From: Brevibacillus choshinensis
GTDB lineage: Bacteria > Bacillota > Bacilli > Brevibacillales > Brevibacillaceae
NCBI RefSeq assembly: GCF_001420695.1
Contig: NZ_LJJB01000007.1
Location: 209,890-273,889, forward strand
Direction of reading: 5' to 3'
DNA: 64,000 nucleotides
Made by a program: the position numbers and the translations under genes. How positions within the stretch are numbered: the stretch's first letter is position 1; each line of letters opens with the position of its first letter. Positions 22,946-32,243 of the stretch are shown here, piece after piece. The notes under the pieces were generated by a model. That model was not told the DNA's origin, made no database searches, and saw only the letters and a list, made by a program, of their open reading frames with translations.

Positions 22946-24673
22946 ATGCGTTTTTATACCAAATACATCAAAAAATACGGAGTCGTCTTTTGTATTTCCC
23001 TCTTTTTTCTGACCGTAGAAGCGCTATGCGATCTGTTGCAGCCGACCATTATGTCTCGGATCATCGATGTGGGGGTAGCGAAAAGGGATTTGAATTACGT
23101 GCTCTCGACAGGTGGCTTGATGCTCGGAGTGACAGCATTGGGCGCGATTGCAGCATCGATGCGCAACATTTTGTCTACATACGTATCGCAAAACTTCGGC
23201 GCTCAGCTGAGGTCGGATTTGTTTAAAAAAGTACAGTCGCTTTCATTCGAGAACATCGATCGCTTCGACCGGGCGTCTCTCGTGACAAGGCTTACCAATG
23301 ACGTCAATCAGGTGCAGGTGTTTGTGAATGGCATGATGCGTATCTTCGTCAAGGCTCCGCTCATGTGTATCGGCGGGCTGTTTATGGCGACACAACTGAA
23401 TGCCAAGCTGGCCATTGTATTGGCAGTGGTCGTGCCGATCGTGGGCTTGTTTATCTTCTTAAATATGAAGATCGGCTTTCCGTTTTTCATGAAGGTGCAG
23501 CAAGCATTGGATAAGGTCAACGGAGTCATGCGGGAGTATTTGTCCGGAGTGCGAGTCGTCAAGGCGTTTAACCGTTTTGACTTTGAGGTCGGCAAGTTCG
23601 GCGAGGCAAACGAAGAGCTCCAGAAGAAATCCGTCTCTGCTACACGTGTCATGTCCATTTTCAGCCCAGCTATCATGCTGACGGTTAATATGGGGATCGT
23701 GGCGGTTCTGTGGCTGGGGGGAATGGCTGCTGAGCGAGGAGATATGCAGGTCGGTCACATTATTGCCTTTACGAACTACATGACGCAAATTCTGTTTTCG
23801 CTCATGATGATTTCGATGGTGTTCAACATGTTTGTACGGGCAAAGGCTTCTGCGGGACGAATCGGGGAAGTGTTCGCAGAGGAGAACCGCATGACATGGG
23901 AGGAACTGTCGGTCCAAACAGATGGCGTGAAAGGGCGCATCGACTTCGAACGGGTGTCCTTTTCCTACGAAGGAGAGCAAGGGGAGCCTGTCCTCAAAAA
24001 CATCACCTTTACTTGCCTACCCGGAGAAACGTTGGGGATCATCGGCTCGACGGGATCGGGAAAAAGTAGTCTGGTCGGACTCATCCCTCGGTTCTATGAC
24101 GTGACCGAGGGAACGATACGTGTAAATGGGGTAGATGTACGGAAAATCGATCCGAAATGGTTGCGGGAGAAAATGTCCATCGTGCCGCAAAAGACGACGC
24201 TGTTTACAGGAACCGTCATGGAGAACATCCGCTGGGGAAAAGAAGACGCGACCTGCGAAGAAGTGGAGCAGGCGGCGAAGATGGCGCAGGCACACGACTT
24301 TTTGGTACGTACTCCTGATGGGTACGAGGCGCGGGTAGGCCAGGGTGGTATCAATTTTTCGGGTGGCCAAAAGCAGCGGCTCTCGATCGCTCGTGCCTTG
24401 GTGCGACAACCGGAAATCCTCATCCTCGATGACAGCACGAGTGCCGTAGACGTGGCGACAGAGGCCAAGATCAAGGAAGCGCTGCGGGAGTACGCCCAAG
24501 GTCTGACGTGTATTCTGATCGCTCAACGAATCACATCTGTGATGGATGCAGACAAGATTGTCGTGCTGGACCACGGAGAGCTGGTAGGCATCGGGACGCA
24601 TGAAAGCTTGCGGGAGACGTGTCGCGTCTATCAGGAAATCTTCCAATCCCAGCTCGGCAGGGAGGTGCAGTAG
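22946..24673 (+). CDS. ABC exporter half-transporter, subunit 1 (degenerate catalytic site)
   Basis: A 575-aa membrane-ATPase fusion with six membrane helices (1-310) and an ATPase domain (about 335-575). Walker A is GSTGSGKSS and the signature FSGGQ is intact. The Walker B aspartate is followed by Asp rather than Glu (ILILDDSTSAVD), the hallmark of the non-catalytic site in heterodimeric exporters. With the next gene it forms a YfiBC/BmrCD-type multidrug or lipid exporter. The next ATG is 1 bp after its stop. No specific drug can be inferred. Confidence 0.85.
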   Translation: MRFYTKYIKKYGVVFCISLFFLTVEALCDLLQPTIMSRIIDVGVAKRDLNYVLSTGGLMLGVTALGAIAASMRNILSTYVSQNFGAQLRSDLFKKVQSLSFENIDRFDRASLVTRLTNDVNQVQVFVNGMMRIFVKAPLMCIGGLFMATQLNAKLAIVLAVVVPIVGLFIFLNMKIGFPFFMKVQQALDKVNGVMREYLSGVRVVKAFNRFDFEVGKFGEANEELQKKSVSATRVMSIFSPAIMLTVNMGIVAVLWLGGMAAERGDMQVGHIIAFTNYMTQILFSLMMISMVFNMFVRAKASAGRIGEVFAEENRMTWEELSVQTDGVKGRIDFERVSFSYEGEQGEPVLKNITFTCLPGETLGIIGSTGSGKSSLVGLIPRFYDVTEGTIRVNGVDVRKIDPKWLREKMSIVPQKTTLFTGTVMENIRWGKEDATCEEVEQAAKMAQAHDFLVRTPDGYEARVGQGGINFSGGQKQRLSIARALVRQPEILILDDSTSAVDVATEAKIKEALREYAQGLTCILIAQRITSVMDADKIVVLDHGELVGIGTHESLRETCRVYQEIFQSQLGREVQ

Positions 24674-24674
24674 G

Positions 24675-26528
24675 ATGTCGCAGGAGCAAAGACAACAACC
24701 ACAACAACCTCCCGTCTTTCCGGGCAGGCCAGGTCGTGGACTTGGTCATGGTGGAAGAGTTCCGGTCGTGAAACCGAAAAACTTCAAAGGTACACTCCGC
24801 CGTCTCTGGGAAGCCTTTGGCAAAGAAAAGAGGGTTCTCCCGATTGTCTTCCTCATTGTGCTGGTGGATGCGCTGCTGATGCTCTCGGCACCGTATTTGA
24901 TAGGAAAGTCGATCGATGCGATGACAGGGGGAGAAGCCACGTTGGGGCTGCTAGGCATTACGATTCTCGCCTTGTTGATTTCGTACATTGCGGACGGACT
25001 GCTGACCTTCTTGCAAGGCTGGCTGATGGCAGGTCTCTCCCAACGAATCGTGAAGAATCTGAGAACAGCCTTATTTGAAAAGCTGCAAAAGCTGCCAGTC
25101 GCTTTTTTTGATTCCCGTCCACACGGGGAGCTGATGAGCCGACTGACGAACGATATCGACAACGTCAGCAACTCGATTTCGCAATCGACCGCCCAGTTGA
25201 TGTCAGGGACTATCATGATTCTCGGTTCCCTGATTATGATGCTGATCCTGAGCCCGATCTTGACGCTGGCGTGCCTGATCACGGTACCCCTCGTCTACTT
25301 ACTGACTCGGACTATTGCGAAAAAGACGAGTGTGCTATTTAAAAATCAGCAAAATCAGCTAGGGAAACTGAATGGTCACATCGAAGAGACTGTGTCCGGC
25401 ATTCACGTAGTCAAAGCGTTTAACCACGAGCAAAAGGCGACGCAGGAATTTGATGTGATCAATACGGAGCTGTCCAAGATCGGGATGAAAGCTCAGGTCC
25501 TGTCAGGCTTTCTCATGCCGATCATGAACGTCATCAACAACTTAGGCTTTACGATGGTGGCAGTGGTAGGTGGGGTCCTGGCTGTCAAAAGCTTGATTAC
25601 CGTGGGGGTCATAGCCAGCTTTCTCAGCTACTCGCGCCAATTTGTGCGGCCGCTCAACGATCTCGGGAACATCTTCAATGTTTTGCAATCCGGTGTTGCT
25701 GGAGCGGAGCGGGTATTTGAAGTGCTGGATGAACAGGAAGAGCCAGACGATGTTGCCGATGCCGTGACGTTGACACAGCCGAAGGGACATGTCGTGTTTA
25801 AAAACGTCTGCTTTGGCTATCAAAGCGACCGTCCGATTCTGAAAAATGTCAGCTTTGAAACCGAAGCAGGGAGCACCACCGCGCTCGTGGGTCCTACGGG
25901 GGCAGGGAAGACGACCATCGTGAACTTGCTCACGCGCTTTTACGATGTGACGGCTGGTAACATCTATTTGGATGGGAAAGACATCAGGGAGTACACTCGT
26001 GATAGTCTCAGGAGCAGCTTTGGCTTTGTGCTGCAGGATACGTACTTGTTTTCCGGAACGATCAAGGAGAATATCAAATACGGAAAACCAGATGCGACAG
26101 ATGCTGAGGTCGAGGCAGCCGCTGCCATGGCCAATGCGAGTGTCTTTATCAATCGTCTCCCCAAGCGATACGAGACACAGCTGACGGAAAACGGCGGCAA
26201 TCTCAGCCAAGGCCAACGTCAGCTGCTCGCGATCGCTCGCGTCATTCTCGCCAAGCCGTCTTTGCTCATCCTGGATGAAGCGACGAGCAGCATCGACACG
26301 CGTACGGAAATTCATATTCAGGATGCACTACTCACGATTATGGAGGGACGTACGAGCTTTGTCATTGCTCACCGTCTCAATACGATTCGGGACGCCGATA
26401 CAATCATGGTTGTAGATCGGGGCGAAATCGTGGAAAAGGGAAATCACGAGTCGCTCATCCAGCAGCAAGGCGTGTACCATCAGCTGTTTTTCAACCAGTT
26501 TAAAAATCTGGAGGCATCGGCAGAGTGA
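24675..26528 (+). CDS. ABC exporter half-transporter, subunit 2
   Basis: A 617-aa partner of the preceding protein. A Gln/Pro/Gly-rich tail (about 1-35) precedes six membrane helices and the ATPase domain. Walker A GPTGAGKTT and Walker B with catalytic Glu (LLILDEATSSID) are intact, but the signature is LSQGQ instead of LSGGQ. The two subunits are thus complementary: one good site (this Walker A/B with FSGGQ of subunit 1) and one degenerate site. ATG 24675 is chosen because AGGAGG-like GGAGGTGCAGTAGG precedes it; longer in-frame starts lie inside subunit 1. Confidence 0.85.
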   Translation: MSQEQRQQPQQPPVFPGRPGRGLGHGGRVPVVKPKNFKGTLRRLWEAFGKEKRVLPIVFLIVLVDALLMLSAPYLIGKSIDAMTGGEATLGLLGITILALLISYIADGLLTFLQGWLMAGLSQRIVKNLRTALFEKLQKLPVAFFDSRPHGELMSRLTNDIDNVSNSISQSTAQLMSGTIMILGSLIMMLILSPILTLACLITVPLVYLLTRTIAKKTSVLFKNQQNQLGKLNGHIEETVSGIHVVKAFNHEQKATQEFDVINTELSKIGMKAQVLSGFLMPIMNVINNLGFTMVAVVGGVLAVKSLITVGVIASFLSYSRQFVRPLNDLGNIFNVLQSGVAGAERVFEVLDEQEEPDDVADAVTLTQPKGHVVFKNVCFGYQSDRPILKNVSFETEAGSTTALVGPTGAGKTTIVNLLTRFYDVTAGNIYLDGKDIREYTRDSLRSSFGFVLQDTYLFSGTIKENIKYGKPDATDAEVEAAAAMANASVFINRLPKRYETQLTENGGNLSQGQRQLLAIARVILAKPSLLILDEATSSIDTRTEIHIQDALLTIMEGRTSFVIAHRLNTIRDADTIMVVDRGEIVEKGNHESLIQQQGVYHQLFFNQFKNLEASAE

Positions 26529-26562
26529 AGCCAGCCCAGCAGTGACTGTCGCATAAAAAGGG

Positions 26563-26613
26563 AAGAAGCTGTCCCCGGTTCTACTTGAGATCGGAAGCAG
26601 CTTCTTTTTCTTT
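26563..26613. terminator. Bidirectional terminator between ABC exporter and LysR genes
   Basis: Stem AAGAAGCTG (26563-26571) / CAGCTTCTT (26598-26606), then a T-rich tail. It overlaps the last codons of the convergent LysR gene and can serve both transcripts. Confidence 0.65.
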
Positions 26614-27492
26614 TTGCCCAAAGTGAGCAAGAACGAATTCTTTAAAGCGGATCGTGGCAGGGGACAAGTAGCCGCCCTCAACCAATGCCATACCGATGAC
26701 ACGGTGGCACTGCGGCTCACGCACTCGGACATGAATGATTTTGCTTTTATCAATCCCGCGCAGATCGGGGAGGAGCGAGACGCCGAGCCCAGCGGCGACC
26801 AGTCCAGCGACGGTAGCGGCTTCCTCGCCTTCAAAAGTAATCTTAGGTTGTACGCCGATTTCCTCAAACAATCTGTCAGTCGTTCTGCGCAGAGCATACC
26901 CTTTTTTCAAAAAGATGAACGACTCATCCGCGAGCTCTTCTAGCAGGATGCTCTCGGCCTCAGCCAAGCGATGACCGATGGGTACGATGGCGAATAGCTC
27001 CTCGCTCCAAAGGGGAGTCCATTGTATCGACATCTTTGTTTCTGTCGGTTCTGCTAGTAAGCAAAGGTCCAGCTCGCCCGCGTCCAAATGCTCGAGGAGC
27101 GAGTAGCTGTGATTTTGCATGAGAGAAAAGTTGATCTGTGGAGCTTCGGTGCGAAAAGCGCCAATCAGGTCGGGAATGAGACTAGTGCCCAGCGTATGCA
27201 AGAATCCTAAAGACACTTCACCGTGCTCCGGATGAACCAGGTCGCGTAGCTCCTGCTTTCCGTCTTCCCATTCCTTCAGAATGCGATTGACTCGCTTTAA
27301 TAGCAGCTCTCCATAGCGATTTAGCATGATGGTGCGGCCCTGGCGATCAAAGAGGGGGAGTCCCACTTCTTCTTCCAGACGGGCGATGGATCGACTGAGT
27401 GCAGGCTGGGAGAGGGACATGGACTCGGCAGCGCGAGTCACGTGCTGGATACGGGCGAGCGTTTGAAAATATTCGAGTTGTTGCCACTCCAT
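26581..27492 (-). CDS. LysR-family transcriptional regulator
   Basis: A 303-aa LysR regulator. The N-terminal HTH (MEWQQLEYFQTLARIQHVTR, then AAESMSLSQPALSRSIARLE) is followed by the two-lobed effector domain (about 90-290). ATG 27492 is chosen because GGAGGA lies 7 nt upstream; a GTG at 27507 is in frame but is part of that ribosome site. It is divergent from an MFS exporter with a 142-bp AT-rich gap, the standard setting for LysR control of a transporter. Confidence 0.85.
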   Translation of the reverse strand: MEWQQLEYFQTLARIQHVTRAAESMSLSQPALSRSIARLEEEVGLPLFDRQGRTIMLNRYGELLLKRVNRILKEWEDGKQELRDLVHPEHGEVSLGFLHTLGTSLIPDLIGAFRTEAPQINFSLMQNHSYSLLEHLDAGELDLCLLAEPTETKMSIQWTPLWSEELFAIVPIGHRLAEAESILLEELADESFIFLKKGYALRRTTDRLFEEIGVQPKITFEGEEAATVAGLVAAGLGVSLLPDLRGIDKSKIIHVRVREPQCHRVIGMALVEGGYLSPATIRFKEFVLAHFGQKEKEAASDLK

Positions 27493-27634
27493 GAGGCTTT
27501 CCTCCACGAATGAGATCCTTTTTTATCATTACCGATATGCATTAAAATCATGAATACAATAAATTATACATTATGAATTGTCAATGATAGTATAAAGGTG
27601 TGAACGGAACGGACTTTTGGGAGGTTTCATCATC

Positions 27635-28864
27635 ATGGGATACATTCAGCAAGGCACAGCTGCTTTTCGCAAGTCTAACCTTGCCTTTTTTGCTGCTGGT
27701 TTCAATACATTCGCCATCCTGTACAGCACACAGCCGCTGTTGCCGGAATTCAGCAAGGAGTTTCACGTATCGCCGACGATGGCGAGCTTGTCGTTATCAG
27801 TGACGACCATCGCTTTGGCAGTCAGCATGCTGTTTTTCGGGACGATATCGGAGGTATGGGGGCGCAAGCCTGTCATGATTGGCTCCATGCTCGTGGCCTC
27901 GATCCTGTCTATCTTGACAGCCTGCAGTACCAGCTTTGAGAGCTTGCTCGTCTTTCGCGTCATTCAAGGGATCGCGCTCGGAGGACTTCCTTCGATCGCC
28001 ATGGCGTACCTGGGAGAAGAAATGGAGCCAGCCAGTCTGGGTGTCGCGATGGGGCTCTACATAAGCGGCAACTCCGTGGGTGCAGTTAGTGGCCGCATTA
28101 TATCCGGGATGCTGACAGACTTTTTCAACTGGCATGTAGCGATGGGCTCGATTAGCTTGATCAGTCTGTTCGCGAGCCTGATTTTCTGGCTGAATTTGCC
28201 GAAGTCGCAGAACTTCCATCCGCGTTCGCCGGAAGTCGGAAAGCTCGTGTCGTCGATGATCAGCCATCTGAAAGATCCGGGCATGCTCTGCCTCTTTGGA
28301 ATCGGGTTTCTGATTCTAGGCAGTAATGTCGCCTTGTACAATTACATCGGGTACGTGTTGACAGCACCTCCGTACTCGCTCTCCCAAACACTCGTAGGGT
28401 GGATTTTCATCGTCTTTCTGGTCGGGACATTCAGCTCGGTATGGATGGCGAAAAAAGCGGAAAAGCACGGGCGCCAAAGAATGCTGACGATCTCGTTGAT
28501 CATCACACTGGTAGGGGCTTGCTTGACGCTCGATGACCATCTGTGGATCAAAATTTTGGGTCTTCCGATTCTGACCTTTGGCTTTTTCGGGAGCCATTCG
28601 ATTGCGAGCAGCTGGGTGGGGCGACGTGCCCTGCATGACAAAGCGCAAGCATCTTCGCTCTATTTATTCTTTTATTACGCAGGTTCCAGTATCGGTGGGA
28701 CAGCTGGTGGGGTATTTTGGTCTTCCTTTGGCTGGGGAGGCGTCGTGGGAATGATTGCAGGGTTCATGCTGATCGGGTTTGTTCTCGCTTCCCGACTGGC
28801 AAAGATCCCACCTGCAGCGGCCAACCAACCCAAAGCAGTAGCTGACCTTTCTATAGCGAAATAA
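27635..28864 (+). CDS. MFS transporter (YnfM-like 12-helix exporter)
   Basis: A 409-aa major facilitator protein. It shows the DHA1-type pattern: AILYSTQPLLPEFSKEF near helix 1, and the motif A loop GTISEVWGRKPVMIGSM between helices 2 and 3. This resembles the YnfM branch of efflux proteins. ATG 27635 is preceded by TGGGAGG. The divergent LysR gene probably controls it. It ends at a clear terminator. Substrate unknown. Confidence 0.82.
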   Translation: MGYIQQGTAAFRKSNLAFFAAGFNTFAILYSTQPLLPEFSKEFHVSPTMASLSLSVTTIALAVSMLFFGTISEVWGRKPVMIGSMLVASILSILTACSTSFESLLVFRVIQGIALGGLPSIAMAYLGEEMEPASLGVAMGLYISGNSVGAVSGRIISGMLTDFFNWHVAMGSISLISLFASLIFWLNLPKSQNFHPRSPEVGKLVSSMISHLKDPGMLCLFGIGFLILGSNVALYNYIGYVLTAPPYSLSQTLVGWIFIVFLVGTFSSVWMAKKAEKHGRQRMLTISLIITLVGACLTLDDHLWIKILGLPILTFGFFGSHSIASSWVGRRALHDKAQASSLYLFFYYAGSSIGGTAGGVFWSSFGWGGVVGMIAGFMLIGFVLASRLAKIPPAAANQPKAVADLSIAK

Positions 28865-28867
28865 ATA

Positions 28868-28898
28868 AAAGAACCCCTGCATGAGGGGTTCTTTCTTG
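28868..28898. terminator. Bidirectional terminator between MFS and antiporter genes
   Basis: Perfect 11-bp stem AAAGAACCCCT / AGGGGTTCTTT with a short loop and T-rich flanks on both strands, between two convergent genes. Confidence 0.85.
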
Positions 28899-28916
28899 CT
28901 TTAAAAGTATTGGAGA

Positions 28917-30911
28917 TCAATGCCCTTCTTGGGACTCGAAAAGACTGGCTTCACGGTAATTGACGTCCATGCGCAATCTACCTGCGAAATGACGATCGAT
29001 GTCTCCTTGTTCATACAACATCTGAATCGCGTTTCGCTCGGACTGGATTGCCTTGAGCTCCAGCTCTTTTCGTTGCAAGCTCATGTGGCGTCGAGAGCCG
29101 CTTCTGCGCTTGTTGTTTTGGTATTGCAGTGCCATCCCGCGATAATCTGCAATGACGGTAAGTACTGCATCTCGGTTATCCTCTGTTTTCATCTGCTTGA
29201 GCTTAGTGATGGCGGTTTGAATAGCTGCGAGTTTCAATTCCTTGTAGCTGTCCCATTCCGGATCAGCAGGAGTAATAACACTCGGGATTCGGTTGCGCCC
29301 TTTCAGTAAACGACGCAGGGTTGACCATGAAAGCATAAACAGAAGCTTGATCTTGACCCGATTCGTGAGCAGTAACTCAATTCGATTCAGGGAGGCACGG
29401 AAGTAGGCGGCGAGCTGTGGTGTGATTCGCTCTTCTTTTAACCATCGCTCTCCTACTTCCCGTTCTGCCGCAAGAGCTGCCAAACGAATACTCACCATCG
29501 CTCTCCATGCTTCTCCGAGCTGGGTTTTTCCCTCCAGCTTCGTCTTTTGCAGTCGCCGGGTATATTCGGCAACGAGATCGGCTCCTTCCTGAGTGTTTTC
29601 ATCGTTCATCTCCTCGCGAACAGTGCGAAGCCCGGCATCTAGTACGCGAATACGGGCTGAGCGCTCGGTTTCTGTGCGATCTTCAGAATGATCTCCGCCT
29701 TCCTCAGACTTTCGTGCAAGTAAGGGCAGAAAGATACTGGCGGAAATCAGTGTCAGCAGGATGACTCCTGCACAGATGAAGAGAATCAGATTGCGCTCAG
29801 GGAATGGACTCCCGTCAGCTAATACCATGGGGATCGAGAACGCTGCTGCGAGTGTCAGGGCTCCACGCACGCCAGAGAGTGCTGTGATTACGGTAGAGCG
29901 AAGCTGACGATCTCTCGCCCACACGACGAGGAAGCGTAAAATCATCAAGACGGCTGTGATCAGCAAGATATAACCGATGACTTGTCCGTTTTGGTAAGCA
30001 GGGTCTTCCCATATTTTCGCCACGACCGCCGGGATCTCCAGCCCGAGCAAGAGGAACACGAGACCATTTAGCGAGAAAAGGATAACCGACCAGGTGCTGT
30101 CAGACACGATGCGGAGACGGACCGAAGCGGATTCTACGCGGTCTCTCTCAATCGCATGAACGACACCGGCAGCGACGACGGCCAGAATGCCTGAGACGTG
30201 GCATTCTTCTGCTGCGATATAGATGATAAATGGAGTAAGGATAATGATCAGCATATGCAGCGTCACATCCTCAATCCCGAGGCGACGCAGGAACAATCGG
30301 AGCCAGACGACGGCAAAACCAAGTAGGGCGCCAATCACCAATCCACCGATCGCAATAACGAAAAAGCTACCAACAGCTTGTGGTAAGGAAAAATATCCTG
30401 TGACAGTAGCAGCGATGGCAAAGTTGAACGCTACCAGACCGGAGGCGTCGTTCATCAACGCTTCTCCTTCTAGCAGGCGCAAAATTTTTCCGGGGAGCTT
30501 GATACGACCTGCGATCGACCCAACGGCTACTGCGTCGGTCGGGGAGAGTATCGCTGCGAGTGCGAATGCCGCAGACAGAGGAATGGCCGGAATCAACCAG
30601 TGAATGAAAGGACCTGCCAGGAGCACAGTGGCAAATACGAGACCTAAGGCTAATAACAATATGTAGGTTCGGAGCTTCCACAGCTCATCGCGAGGTGTGA
30701 TTTTCCCATCGTTAAAGAGCAACGGAGCGATGAACAGGACCATGAATAATTCAGGATTCAGCGGGACGTGATGAAGGCTGGGCATAAACGTGGCTACGAT
30801 CCCGAGCGCAATCTGAATGAGCGGCACGGGAATGAATGGCACAAAGCGCTGAATGACATTGGAGGCACCAATAAGCAATAACAGCACGAGTACCATGAGT
30901 AGGATTTCCAT
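28917..30911 (-). CDS. Na+/H+ antiporter, CPA1 (NhaP-like) family
   Basis: A 664-aa antiporter. About 12 membrane helices fill residues 1-400, with the ion-site regions AILSPTDAVAVGSIAG and LEGEALMNDASGLVAFN typical of CPA1 exchangers. The remaining about 250 residues form a large, charged cytoplasmic tail (RKSEEGGDHSEDRTETERSA onward) with helical segments, probably regulatory. It exchanges Na+ (or K+/Li+) for H+ at the cell membrane. A strong promoter lies about 135 bp upstream, leaving a long structured leader that may regulate it. Confidence 0.87.
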   Translation of the reverse strand: MEILLMVLVLLLLIGASNVIQRFVPFIPVPLIQIALGIVATFMPSLHHVPLNPELFMVLFIAPLLFNDGKITPRDELWKLRTYILLLALGLVFATVLLAGPFIHWLIPAIPLSAAFALAAILSPTDAVAVGSIAGRIKLPGKILRLLEGEALMNDASGLVAFNFAIAATVTGYFSLPQAVGSFFVIAIGGLVIGALLGFAVVWLRLFLRRLGIEDVTLHMLIIILTPFIIYIAAEECHVSGILAVVAAGVVHAIERDRVESASVRLRIVSDSTWSVILFSLNGLVFLLLGLEIPAVVAKIWEDPAYQNGQVIGYILLITAVLMILRFLVVWARDRQLRSTVITALSGVRGALTLAAAFSIPMVLADGSPFPERNLILFICAGVILLTLISASIFLPLLARKSEEGGDHSEDRTETERSARIRVLDAGLRTVREEMNDENTQEGADLVAEYTRRLQKTKLEGKTQLGEAWRAMVSIRLAALAAEREVGERWLKEERITPQLAAYFRASLNRIELLLTNRVKIKLLFMLSWSTLRRLLKGRNRIPSVITPADPEWDSYKELKLAAIQTAITKLKQMKTEDNRDAVLTVIADYRGMALQYQNNKRRSGSRRHMSLQRKELELKAIQSERNAIQMLYEQGDIDRHFAGRLRMDVNYREASLFESQEGH

Positions 30912-31038
30912 AAAGAAATTGCTCCTTCAAATTATTGTCGCTCAGTAAACATACTGAACCATATGTAGCGAGCTTATTCTTCGTTACCCGATTTGGCTTA
31001 GAAAATCACCTCCAGCTCTTCGTCGAGGCATATATTAT
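30912..31038 (-). promoter_or_regulatory. Structured 5' leader of the antiporter gene (candidate riboswitch)
   Basis: The predicted transcript has about 125 nt before the ATG. On the minus strand GAGCT...AGCTC can enclose an inner GATTT...AAATC hairpin, followed by a separate hairpin around TTCAGTA...TACTGAG just before the ribosome site TGAAGGAG. Long leaders of Na+/H+ antiporters can hold ion-sensing riboswitches. I cannot match this one to a known class by eye. Confidence 0.35.
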
Positions 31039-31044
31039 ATTTTC

Positions 31045-31073
31045 ATTATATCGTATGTTAGTTTTACAGTAAA
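31045..31073 (-). promoter_or_regulatory. Sigma-A promoter of the antiporter gene
   Basis: On the minus strand TTTACT (31073-31068), 17 bp, and a perfect TATAAT (31050-31045). Transcription would begin near 31038. Confidence 0.6.
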
Positions 31074-31218
31074 ATATTATGATCATTTAAATATTAGATG
31101 TGATGGGCATTCATTTTCTCATCCATTTCTAATCTGTTATTCGCGGTTCTTTCATGTAAGGCATGTACGCTATGACTTGTAGCAAAAACTTTCTACCGAA
31201 ATGAAGGAGGAAGAATTC

Positions 31219-32106
31219 ATGAATAAGAAATGGTTGGTCACCGCATTAGCAACTGCTGTTGTTGCTGGTGGTGGTATTGGTGGTAACGCCCTGCACAATG
31301 CGTTTGCAAAAGATGGAGCAACGAATGATTTGCAACACGGAATCGAGGTCGCTTCCAAGCTGCTGAACGGAACAGTCACTGGCGCTGAGCTGGAGCATAT
31401 CCCGTCCTATCATTTTGACGCAGTGGATAAGGCTGGAAAAAAATACGAGGTTCAAGTCGATGCGAAAACGGGCAGACTCCTGAAAGCCCAGCCAGATGTG
31501 GATACAGAAACCAATGACGATGAGAACGAATCTGATCAGGTTGAAGCAGACGATGATCAGGAAGCGGCGATTACATTGGAGCAAGCGCAGAAATTCGCTA
31601 CTGCATCTTTTCAAGGTACGATCGGAAAAGGTGATTTGGAAGACCTGCCTGTGTATCGCGTAGAAATCACGGATCAAAAGGGTCAAGCCTATGAAGTAGA
31701 CGTAGATGTCGAGACTGATATGATCGTGAACATCGGTTTGGCGGAAGCTGACCACGATGATGAACAGGGCGCGCAGGAAGAAAACGACAAAGGGACAGTC
31801 AAACAAGACGACGATCAAGAAGTGGATGACAACGTAGAGCGTACCCAACTCGTTCAAGCGGCAAAAATCACGATTCAGCAAGCAATCGATGCAGCTATGA
31901 AGAAACAACCGGGTACGTTGGACTCCGTTGAGCTGGAAGACGAAGACGGGACCATCGTATATACCGTATCGATCGTCAACGACAAGAAGGAAGAGTACGA
32001 AGTGAAAGTAAACGCCAACACAGGAGCAATCCTCAAGGTAGAGCAAGACAAGCAGGATAAAAAGGGTGACCAAGAAGAACAAGACGATCAAGAGGAACAA
32101 GACTAA
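31219..32106 (+). CDS. Secreted PepSY-domain protein (YkoI-like)
   Basis: A 295-aa exported protein. The signal peptide (MNKKWLVTALATAVVAGGGI..., about 1-30) is likely cut after AFA. Three PepSY modules follow, each ending in YEVxVDAxTG-type strands (KYEVQVDAKTGRLL, AYEVDVDVETDMIV, EYEVKVNANTGAIL). They are joined by very acidic linkers (DDENESDQVEADDDQEAA) and end in a repeated DQEEQD tail. PepSY proteins regulate proteases or sense at the cell surface. ATG 31219 has GGAGGAAG upstream. With the two-component genes that follow it matches the ykoI-ykoGH arrangement. Confidence 0.8.
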   Translation: MNKKWLVTALATAVVAGGGIGGNALHNAFAKDGATNDLQHGIEVASKLLNGTVTGAELEHIPSYHFDAVDKAGKKYEVQVDAKTGRLLKAQPDVDTETNDDENESDQVEADDDQEAAITLEQAQKFATASFQGTIGKGDLEDLPVYRVEITDQKGQAYEVDVDVETDMIVNIGLAEADHDDEQGAQEENDKGTVKQDDDQEVDDNVERTQLVQAAKITIQQAIDAAMKKQPGTLDSVELEDEDGTIVYTVSIVNDKKEEYEVKVNANTGAILKVEQDKQDKKGDQEEQDDQEEQD

Positions 32107-32119
32107 TATCGTCGTAAGG

Positions 32120-32162
32120 AAACATCTCTGGGACTGCTAAAAAAGGTCCTGGAGATGTTTTT
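32120..32162 (+). terminator. Terminator after the PepSY gene
   Basis: Stem AAACATCTC / GAGATGTTT extended inward by GGAC/GTCC, with an A-rich loop and T tail. It separates the PepSY transcript from the two-component genes. Confidence 0.75.
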
Positions 32163-32243
32163 CATGAACTGCTCTTTTTGCATTCCAGTTTCTGTATCCG
32201 GGGATGCTATACTTTGTGGTGTAGTGAAGGAGAGGAGACGGCG

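Noticed and set aside
31246-32100. 284-codon minus-strand frame opposite the PepSY gene
   Set aside because: The long open frame is a by-product of the acidic Asp/Glu-rich repeats on the other strand; its Val/Phe/Leu-rich sequence is not a real protein.
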